A stretch of 64,000 nt of DNA from Acorus gramineus (taxonomy: Eukaryota > Streptophyta > Magnoliopsida > Acorales > Acoraceae), in assembly GCA_030737835.1 (NCBI GenBank), contig CM060847.1:16530656-16594655 (forward strand), in the 5' to 3' direction. Shown here in pieces: positions 54,961 to 64,000 of this stretch. The notes under the pieces are model-generated. The model did no database searches. It worked only from the letters and a program-made list of their open reading frames with translations, and was not told where the DNA came from. How positions within the stretch are numbered: position 1 is the stretch's first letter; each line of letters opens with the position of its first letter. A program made the position numbers and the translations under genes.

Positions 54961-57670
54961 AGATTTAAAACATGTAACATTGATTGAATATATGATCATA
55001 AAAAAGTTAATTTTAATTTCAAATATGAATTACATTCCAATAAAATCATAATATAATAAAAAAACAATTGTTAAACCTGATCCAGAAAACATTGATAGGA
55101 AATCCAACTCGAACAAGATCAAACCATGTCTTCTAACTTCTCAAAATTAAAATATCAGATTTGCTACAATGTTTTCATCATATATAATTCAATTCCCAAG
55201 ACCTATTATCTTATCCGAATGTATAAGGGCTCTGATAGGATTTGGTGGGATTGTTCTCCGTTGATACGGTCGTGATTATTGTGCTGACCTTGCATGTGAA
55301 CGAAGGCTTTGACTCGTTGACAACACGTGTCAGGGCGTCATTGTTCGGCAGATGACACATGGTATCCAATGATTGGTCCAGGTATTGACGTGTGGCAGCT
55401 TGGGATTTGCCTGCGGTGGATACGTGACAAAGAATGATTGAGCCAGGGGAGATGGTCTTCATATCTTGCATGCCTACGCTCTGCATCTCCCATTCTTATA
55501 TATATTCGATGAAGTTCGTAAAAACATGGCAGCATATACAAATCAGTTATGGCATTTCAATTATATCTAACCTAAGAAAGTCTTATGGAATCCAATCCTT
55601 TGGTTTGAGTTTGATTTTGATTGAGATGGGTTCGGATTTTATTTAAAATGGGTGGGATTCGTTTGGGTTCATTTTAATTTTAAAATGATGTTCATAGCAT
55701 GTAATTTGAGCTCAATAATAATTCAAGTTTCGTGCCAAAAGATAATAAGACAAAATGAGACACAAATCACACAATGGGGGAAAGATATTAATGAAATGAA
55801 ATTATTAGAATGATAGATGTAGAGTAAAAAGAAATTCGATCATTTAAATTTTATCTCAAATATTAGACATTTTAAATTTAATAAAAAAAATTTAAATTCA
55901 ACTAACCATTACCTATTCTTGTTAGGTTCAAGTTATCTGAGCTCTCAGATCGGATTAAATATTGTCAACACTAAAATCCCAACTTGAACCTCACAAATAT
56001 CATATTAAAGGATAATGTTATGTATAATTTTTTTACAGCCTCATTTTCAGTCCACACATGTTCTAATTTATTTTTAAAAAACAATACATCTCATCTAATG
56101 AGATACATATTTTTATAAAAAAAACATATACTTTAATGAATTGCATGAAAAATGTGAAAATTTCTAATAACGTATATGTCTCGTTGATGAATATATGATG
56201 CTAATGAATTATGTGAGACTGAAATTAAGGTTGAAAAAAGAACCTGCGTGCAACAGCTCCATGCTAAAATGTGTTCAATCAACCCAAATTTAACCAGGCG
56301 TGTCTATCCCCACCAAACGTTTCACTTACCCCACCAATCGAAAAAAAAACCGGTGTTTGGCTACTCCCACCAATTCAAGTCGACCGAATTTGATCACCAA
56401 TTCAAGTTTTGGACGACCGGATTTGATCGCCAGATTTTGGACGACCGAACTTGGTTGCCATTTTAGATTTTGGACGACCGAAATAGGTCGAACAGGATCC
56501 AGAACTATATTTACCTATTCTTTGTAAACAAATAAATTTTTAGGTTTATCCATCATATTCTAGATTTATGTTTTATCCAAACAACAGTTAAAGGACTGAA
56601 AAAAATCTAAGTAGGTATACTTTCAATTAATTTAAAATTTTATAGAAAAATATCCTATTAGACAAATATATATCATTTTTAAGCTTTGTTTGAATTCGTA
56701 GTTCAGCAGATTCTTTGTTTGAAAACAAAAAAAAAAATATACCAGTTGATCCAAACACATTTTATATTTTGCTTTTGAAAATTTGTCCGTCACTTATATA
56801 AAAAAATTGTTCTTATGTTCTACATTTAAGAATAACTAGTCGATGCACATGTGCGTTGCACATGAATTAATTTGTTGAAATATAATGATTGAACAACTAT
56901 TATTAATATGTTATGACTATTAAATTAAGAACCAAAAAATATTTCTTTGATATAGATACAAAGTTTCATTTTATAATATGAACTGAAATGTGTTACATTT
57001 ACATTTTATAAAGAATTAAGACCGTGGGACAAAATATAATAATTCGTTGAAAATTTGTAATTTATATCATGATAGATGAATGAAATATAAATGTCTCATG
57101 CCATCTATGTGCCACAATAACATAAAATTGAATATAAAAAATGAAATTGATTATCATGAATGTCTATGAGCAGTTAAAACATCATCATCCTATAATTTTC
57201 AAACCATATTTAACAATAAGTTTTTTTTTTTTTTGTTAAAGATGACATTGACATCATTTTAAGAGAAGGTTATTATGCTTGATCTACCATCTTTTGTAAT
57301 ACCCATTACATTGTAGTATTTTAGAAAGGAATAAAAAAAAAGAATTTGAATTACAAAAGAAGTTTTAACTCTCATGGCTTTTTATAAAAGGATTACATCT
57401 TTAGATCACATATTCTCCAAACTCAAACACCGCCTATGAAAATGAAATTCATTGGCTCTTATAGATAAAACCAACCAGACTAAGAAAGCGAGGATGTTCA
57501 CAGAAAAAAAAATTGCTATGATCGGTGGAGGAAAGACTATTTGATTCACTTGATTAAAAAAAAAATTGGGGGGATTAAAGCCCATTAATTTCCACGGTGG
57601 TTGGGTGAAAATATATTACTAACAAACAGTAGAGAGACGTCAACTAACATGTACAAGGATATATTGGGAA
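54961..57670. other. Interior of the inverted structure, left half
   Basis: 55440-55560 (minus) is a copy of the promoter-like repeat (also 3690-3790 and 29535-29635). 56280-56500 has small tandem 'ttttggacgaccgaatttgg' units. The rest is AT-rich with no gene recognised. Confidence 0.4.
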
Positions 57671-57677
57671 GTCCAAA

Positions 57678-57713
57678 TTACAAAAATTCGTCACACGTTA
57701 CTCCTGTCATTTC
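57678..57713 (-). CDS. Candidate last coding exon of an unknown gene
   Basis: On the minus strand a good acceptor (ctcttttgcag) precedes GAAATGACAGG..., which reads EMTGVTCDEFL followed by TAA. It stays in phase with the exon at 58222-58305 if the intervening 508 bp is an intron. I do not recognise the protein. Confidence 0.4.
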   Translation of the reverse strand, partial: EMTGVTCDEFL

Positions 57714-58221
57714 CTGCAAAAGAGTACACTTATAAATTAGCGTTTAATGAAAAAATAAAATAAAATATTGTTAACATAAATTTTACTTTGTATGAGTCAT
57801 TTAGAATGCATGCCTCAATCCTTTAGATGTCACTATTTCAAAAATGATACCACACCAATAAGAGGGATGCGGGGGAATTGTTGTAATTTTTTTTTAATAA
57901 GAAATTAAGTCCCTCATATTCTAATCACACATAATGGAAAGTGGAATGAAAATTTTCCACAACAGACTCGACTCTAAAGATAATATGGAAGGTGAACCAA
58001 AGGAATATAGATAAAATTTATCATACAAACTATACCAATGCAATTTTTTTTGCTGTCTTAACTCACGACTATACCATGTAGCAAATAATTCATGATATCA
58101 ATATTATGCTTATGACAGTCAAGAGAATAATAAACATAGCATCAAAATGTCCAGAATAGAATGCAATCCTAATTTAACTGATTTAATAAGTCAATAAGCA
58201 TCAAAGAGCTTAGGTACTCAC

Positions 58222-58305
58222 AGTTTTTGTTTCAACTTCAACCTGGTTTGATCTGCTTGATAGGCCAATCTTGACTTCAGATCTTCCAACTTTCATCATG
58301 AAAAT
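58222..58305 (-). CDS. Candidate internal exon of an unknown gene
   Basis: The exon is 84 bp, flanked by ttcatgcag (acceptor) and GTGAGTACC (strong donor). The single open frame reads IFMMKVGRSEVKIGLSSRSN then QVEVETKT, exactly 28 codons. It is followed in phase by 57678-57713. Upstream exons are not identified. The family is not recognised. Confidence 0.4.
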
Positions 58306-59507
58306 CTGCATGAATAAGGTTAAATAAAGATATTTCTAAAAATAAGGCTAGAATGTTAAGAAGTCATACATTGATGCCAAGTTATTGCATAAAAAATGTT
58401 AATTGTAGTTGATCATCTTTCATATCCACCACTACAATTCTATTGAGCATTGTTAGTGGAAACAAATACTAATATTCATATTACTTCTTATGCAGCTAAT
58501 GTTAATGAAAAAGGGAAGAGAATTAATCTACTTTATGACCTCTGAGTCAGCATTCAAACAGAGTCATTGAATATTTTGAGAAAAATCTATGATACTGAAA
58601 TTATCATTATGTCTTTGGGATATATTTAAAAGCATTGGAAAGTATATTTAATTCCATCGCAAACTGAGGGACACTGCTTCTAGCTGAAATTGTTTTCCAT
58701 ATATAATTTTCTCTGAATATTGTAGCATAACAAATCATGACCTTTCTGCAATCACTAATCCAGGTCAAAATTGAAAGACAGATATGGATATATTTCATTT
58801 TATCAGTGAGGCTATGAGAATTGAAAATTCAAATTTGAATGGGTTTTTTTTGTCCTGACCATGAAATTTATTTTTTTGACATTTCATGGCCTGCCAGCGA
58901 TCATTATTATTCATCTTATACTCTACAATAAACCTTAATGATTTGAAATTTATCTTCATATACATCCACCTATGACTAACATTAAAATGCTTTAAAATTT
59001 TTATTAATAAAATAAAATTAAAATCTTATCATGTGGACCAGTTATTTTGAGTATACATTTTTTTAGACCTCACAATTGGCACATGAGAGGAAGAGGCATC
59101 TTGTGAATTAAGTGTGTTGTTATTATTTTACTTATTTTCTAGACACCATCCTTTTCTTGTAGATAAACAAAATTGTAAAAGATCAATTGATTACCAAACC
59201 CCATTTTCATTCACTCAATTGTTTTGACAGAGTAATCCTTGTGTACCAAAAATCAAATACAATCATAATCCAACAACGTGAATGGTAGAAATTACTTCTA
59301 CATTAGCAAAAACAATAATGATTCCCAGACCCCAACTTTACAGGCCCCAAACCAGGCTCCATGATGTGGTAATAAGACATTGTCTATTATGTCTTTTACT
59401 TGATAACCATCTCTATATGTATCCCTATGATCGTGGAGTATCATTTAATTCTGAAAATCATGTATTTCTTCACCATTAATTGATTCTCAACAATACTAAT
59501 CGATGTT

Positions 59508-59711
59508 TTGATCATCTCTTGCTTTTGTTGTTTAGTTTTGGTCTATTGTTGGAACAACTTTGTCTATTTAGTCCGATCTCGTGAGGAGAATAGGTCCCAG
59601 ATCAACAAAGATACGGCAAAATGGGAAAAAAGTGCATTCATTCTCTTAGTCAAAGCAGGGATTGTAGGAAGTTCTACACTAGCATCAACACTTCCCGGAG
59701 CAGAAGAGTGA
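59508..59711 (+). CDS. Candidate terminal exon, plus strand, unknown
   Basis: The open frame contains VYLVRSREENRSQINKDTAK then WEKSAFILLVKAGIV and ends GAEE followed by TGA. A pyrimidine-rich tract and ttgttgtttag at 59526-59535 could be an acceptor. The composition is gene-like, but no partner exons or known family were seen. Confidence 0.25.
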   Translation: MIISCFCCLVLVYCWNNFVYLVRSREENRSQINKDTAKWEKSAFILLVKAGIVGSSTLASTLPGAEE

Positions 59712-60734
59712 AAAATGATTAAAAAAAAAATAGGGATTTATGAAGAACACATGGGAGCAGTCGGAAATTTTATTTTGAGGTTTTAGAAGGCAAGAAATCG
59801 TTTTTTTTCATTTGGATCTCACCTCAATGTCTCTCGGATCAAGTTTAACATTATTGGATTCGTAATCGAATTGTGTTTTGCCTTTTGTTTTAAATGTTTG
59901 AACACGAATTTTTTTATGTATTGAATGTCATTTTTCACAGTTTGATTAGTTTTTGTCTCAATATCTAAATGTAACATTCAATACTGTTACATTTTATATA
60001 TGGGTAGTTTGTTTGATGTTACTGCTACATTGTTGATAATGTAAATAATTATTTTTAAAATCTGTGTTATTTTTGTTACATTCGTAAATGCAACAGTCAA
60101 TCGTATGCATTTATTTATTTATATTTGTTACATTCATAAATGTAACAGTCAACTACATGGCATGGAATGCAAAACATTTAGGTAAATGTAATTGTTATGT
60201 TACATTTATGTAAATGTAACAGTTTTTATGAAAATGAATTAGATAGTTCATGTAATATTTGTTAAATGTAACTCACAATAAAAAAAATATTTGATATTTT
60301 TCATAAGATTTAACTGACTATTGAAGAGATGATCTGTTTTAAAATTGTTTAAACATTGTATAGAATGTAAAACAGTTATGTAAATATAATTGTTATGTAA
60401 CATTTATGTAAATGTAACAGTGTTTATGTAAATATAACAAATAGTTGTAAAGGATGTAAACATTTAGGAAATGTATTTGCATTTTCAGAGATGGTTGATT
60501 TATTTAAATTGAAAAGATGTTTGTCAAATGTTATAATGTTTAGTTAATAACATTCTTCAAAAAAATGTATATAGTATGAATGTAATTTTTTTAAAGAAAG
60601 AATAGCCGTTTGAAAGATTTTGACAAAAAAAAACCAATTTAGGTAAGTTTTGGTGTAATTTAGGCAAGATTTGAATGCAACTAAAATAGAAAATTTAATT
60701 AGATTTTAAAATTCAAATTTTGAAATACATGAAT

Positions 60735-60938
60735 TTAATATTCTCTTTTTAATAATAATAATAAATAAATAAAAAACTTCATCAATCTTTCTTTATAGTT
60801 CGATTAGTTAAATCAGATTAATAATATGATTTAAACAATTCTATGTGGGTTCGACCCGTATTTGCTAGATCTATACTTCTGTAACGATCTGTGCACTTGC
60901 GGTAATTAATATTAACTTAAATATTCAATCAAGTTTTT
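60735..60938 (+). repeat. Gypsy LTR 3' fragment
   Basis: It matches the last 200 bp of the solo LTR at 24394-25782 ('gtgggttcgacccgtatttg', 'gtgcacttgcggtaatta'), ending TATTCAATCA. It interrupts the right inverted arm. Confidence 0.8.
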
Positions 60939-61299
60939 GGGTAACCATTTAAAATTAATAACTGATTAGAGAAAAAAAGGGGGATTTGGGTTAATGGGAC
61001 ATATTTTTAATGAAGGACAGATTTGTATTTTGACATTTTATCATTTTTGAAAAGTCAATAAGCCAACCAATGAGATGATGACACTTCATGGGGCTTAAGA
61101 GTGGGACTTATATTTTGGGGCCTGAGTATCATGACTCTAGCAGAAATACAACTCGACATAGATTATGCACCAAATGCTGTTAATTCTAAAGCCAATGTGC
61201 ATGTCCATGCAACTTAAAAGCTCGGTATAAAACATATATCCTACAAGTTTCTTTTACAATTAGTCAAGGATCTTAAAGAATAAGTCTAGCATGGATATA

Positions 61300-61614
61300 C
61301 TTCTCCTTCAAGCTGATCTAGAAACCCCTGGGTACTTGCCTGAAGATGCCACCACACTTCTGGCAAGCCTCACTAATTGTCATTGTGTACACCATCGGAA
61401 TTAGTTCAACAACGTTGTCCACAAGAAGCTTGTAGCATAGCCTCTCATTCCTCTCTTGATAACATCAAACACCAAAATCCAATTATCAATAAAAAAAAAA
61501 AAAACCATCAGACGAACGAGGTCAAGAAGCAAGAAACAAATATGCCTGTAGATCCATCATCACTATGTACCTCTGTAGTGGGATATGAGATTACCTCAGA
61601 TTCTACATGACCTT
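61300..61614 (-). pseudogene. NADP-dependent malic enzyme pseudogene (two exons left)
   Basis: Minus strand, upstream exon 61546-61614: NLR, stop, then IPLQRYIVMMDLQ, with two in-frame stops. Next exon 61300-61455: [20 protein letters not shown], then [19 protein letters not shown], a small insertion, and a TAG where the family has Tyr before ISLKEK. These correspond to the N-terminal malic-enzyme stretch LQERNERLFYKLL...VYTPTVGEACQ...ISLKEK of plant NADP-malic enzyme (decarboxylates malate to pyruvate with NADP). The VYTP region is degraded to VYTM. The intron borders are also mutated. No further exons are recognised. Confidence 0.85.
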
Positions 61615-63590
61615 CTAATAAATAGAGATCCACCACAAGTTAGCATGAACCTCTTACATATTAATATGAATATCAAATCACAATGCAATAGTAACTTGGA
61701 AAATTCAATTGCAAACTTTCATTTCAGTGTAAGATATAAACAAAAAAAAAAAAACATAAAATATCTTATTTTACTTAAGCTAACAGTGCAAACAATTATG
61801 CAACAACCCAAAAAATTAACAAAAATCAAACATCTAAGCAAATGACAAGCAACAACACCAAGTCCAAATTACATTGTAGATAAAAAAAAACATAAAAATT
61901 AGTTACGAAGCTTCATTTTAGTGTAAGATCTATAGATTGGCAAAAATAATTTTCAATTAAAGATTCATGCATTTGACAAATGATTATATCAGCTTTACAA
62001 CTTTTGGTGATTCAACTCTGAATGGTCTATGATAAGGTATGATCTCACAAAATTCTCTTCCTCTAGAAGAAAATAAAGCTAATTTTAGAAACCTCATGGG
62101 TTGTATTACAGTATAACACAAATAATATTTTATAGACAAGTGTCATATGGAAACATGAATTTCAAGAGATGCAATGTTAGAAAACCAATGACACCATCCA
62201 ATACTGACAGGGTAAATATAATATATAACAGTGAGAAACTACCTAATGAAATACATTAAAGAAAATCTGGAACAACTTCTGTATTTGATATCCTAAAAAG
62301 AACAAGATACTGAGATAGTTTACGTAAACAACACACTTTATTGGAAATGAAGTTATCTCGTGCAATTGAAATAACAACTTATAACAAAAGGAATTTAATA
62401 CGTAGGGAAGAGTTGGGTCACAGAACCACCATTACATTTAAGTGAAGCAATGATCTTCGAATATGTTCATGTTCAAACAGTATTTAGACTGTGGAACTCA
62501 TGCACAGCCAATGATCATTAACGCCCATGATATCAATTATTCAGATATGTTGTAGAGAGTATAAAGTATAAACTTAGCCTGCAAGTGAGGTCACAATTTA
62601 CAAAGGGGGGTTACCCAAGGAGAAATTCTATCAGGTAATGTGAATCTTTATTTCATTATGTGAACAAAAAATAAACAAACAAAATCATTTACTAATTTTC
62701 TGTGCTTTACAATACTACATATTATTGTTTCAATTCACGACTATAATTGTCACAGGAAGAATAGCACAGGATCCACAATGTGTTTATTGAGGGGCTCTAT
62801 CATTAAGAAAATTACTTTGTTATACTACCACGAAAAGGCATGAAGAGGTGCACTTTTTTTTATTTTAGAAGTCAGAAAGACTGCATTAAGTTAAAAGAAT
62901 AATATAAGTCTATCTACTCTATAATAGATATGCCGATAGTTTATTATCTCAAAAAGAAGTACATAAGTCAATCAATGGACAAGTTAAAATAGCAATTTTA
63001 ACTCTACCTAAATCGAATGAATACAAATTATGGAATTAAAATAGCATGGAACTGTACACTCGATATGTATACAAATATTGAATTCAGACATACAAGGCCT
63101 ACCCAATGTTTCCTAACAAATTATGAGGATCTATGCAAAATCTGTAGATGAGTGATACATTGAAACAAGAGATACAATACATATCCAGAGCCAAGATCTC
63201 TCAAAGCAAAAATTAAATTTACATGAAAAAAATTCCAAAATGCTCTTATAGCACACCCATTCAACATTTAACACATTTAATTTTACATAATTAGACATCA
63301 AGAACCCATAACAAGGGAAAAAAAACAATAAAACATAAAATTAAAAACCTACATAGCACATATAAAGAACATATTTTTATACAATTTTATTTCCTGACAT
63401 ATGAATCAAAAGCCGAGAAAGACAAAAAAGGTAAGAATAACAACCAAAATAACTACAAAAATTGGGGATTTAATGAACAAAAATAACATTTTTAATGTAA
63501 TTACAACATACAATGGAACATATGAACCACAGTATGCATCATATATATACCATAGATGAACGCACCTTCGTAAGCCCATAAAAAAAATTG
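61615..63590. other. AT-rich, no gene recognised
   Basis: The stretch is intron-like. I looked for further malic-enzyme exons upstream of 61614 (minus strand) and found none that I can support. Confidence 0.35.
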
Positions 63591-63669
63591 GAGAGAGAGA
63601 GAGAGGAAAGAACAGATAGACGAGGGATCCATATATTCACATAAATGGGAAATTGGATGAATGTGTATT

Positions 63670-63830
63670 ACTGTTAAAGCTCTTCAATGGCGCGTGAATG
63701 AAGGCAACCTTTCGTCGAACACCATCAGTCGGCATCTCGGGAAGGATGAGGCGATTCAATGGCGAGTAGATCAAGGTCACCGGTCGCGGTTTATGCAGGG
63801 GGGAAGGTGAAGGGCCTAGGGATTTAAATT
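63670..63830 (-). other. Promoter/first-exon-like patch
   Basis: On the minus strand a C-rich leader (from about 63825) contains MPTDGVRRKVAFIHAPLKS and reaches a possible donor (ttaaca|gtaata) near 63676. It could be the first exon of the decayed gene to its left. Weak. Confidence 0.25.
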
Positions 63831-64000
63831 TGTTTTGCTTTCCTCACATTCAACTAATAGAAATATAGAATGACATACTACAATATGTATGAATTAATGT
63901 TTTTTTTTTTTGTCAAAGTAACACATATACGTATATAATATATGTGAAATTTAGTTTAAAAATATATATAATGCATTATATGTAGGTTAATCCGACAACA
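63831..64000. other. AT-rich end of the window
   Basis: Nothing recognised. Confidence 0.3.

Larger units (their letters stand above)
53965..61136. mobile_element. 7.2 kb structure with about 1 kb inverted arms
   Basis: The left arm 53965-54960 pairs with the right arm 59940-61136: 'cccaaaatataagctccact' against the inverse of the right end, 'gtcatcatctcattggttgg' against its inverse at 61062-61082, and both arms are full of 'gttacatttacctaaatgt'. The right arm is interrupted by a gypsy LTR piece. It may be one long-TIR (Mutator-like) element or two inverted copies of one repeat; no target duplication was found. Confidence 0.6.

Noticed and set aside
53956..61145. 9-bp target duplication for the 7.2 kb structure
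   Set aside because: tccaaattc and ctagcagaa do not match; the boundary or class of the structure remains open.

Overview
The window looks like a repeat-rich stretch of nuclear DNA from a flowering plant. It is AT-rich and dense in nested transposons. It carries Ty1/copia and Ty3/gypsy LTR elements, CACTA, hAT and Tourist-type DNA elements, and remnants of plant-typical genes (SAUR, NADP-malic enzyme, CASP-like, calmodulin-like). I cannot name the species. I see no rRNA, no CRISPR array and no complete tRNA.

Left part (1-8.5 kb): the 5' part of a minus-strand copia element (LTR, primer-binding site, GC-rich leader, Gag) is cut by the window edge. It is followed by two hAT-type MITEs with 8-bp target duplications, a solo copia LTR with a perfect 5-bp duplication, and several foldback repeats.

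8.9-44.5 kb: this part is defined by a scattered family of short, intron-less genes for very hydrophobic proteins, all on the minus strand (9256-9729, 11528-11905, 26586-26882, 42027-42323, 43970-44416), plus one dead copy near 33.8-34.06 kb. The protein repeat unit is two membrane helices with an LSAGxLxNLP-like motif. Three copies carry the unit twice and two carry it once plus an extra helix. TATA boxes, the 3' flanks and AATAAA signals are duplicated along with the coding parts. Between the genes lie a 2.1 kb long-TIR element, a SAUR pseudogene, a 4.85 kb CACTA element with a nested copia fragment, a pair of 0.76 kb hAT elements, a gypsy solo LTR inserted in a microsatellite, a Tourist MITE whose empty site is preserved 13 kb away, a 1.08 kb CACTA derivative, a 2.6 kb hAT element and a 0.5 kb foldback hairpin.

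46.4-48.5 kb: a small LTR element (LTR, tRNA-iMet-type primer site, polypurine tract, LTR) has no gag or pol. It carries pieces of two host genes instead: a two-EF-hand calmodulin-like segment (antisense) and a three-helix CASP-like (CASPL5) segment (sense), followed by a GC-rich tandem repeat. This is the most notable object in the window.

49.0-53.4 kb: a nearly complete but broken copia element (minus) has a 3' LTR, RNase H, RT, integrase, protease and CCHC knuckle. It has lost the Gag N-terminal part and the 5' LTR. 54-61 kb is a 7.2 kb structure with about 1 kb inverted arms that encloses two well-spliced orphan exons. 61.3-61.6 kb holds two decayed NADP-malic enzyme exons; the rest to the end is AT-rich, with one promoter/first-exon-like patch at 63.6-63.83 kb.
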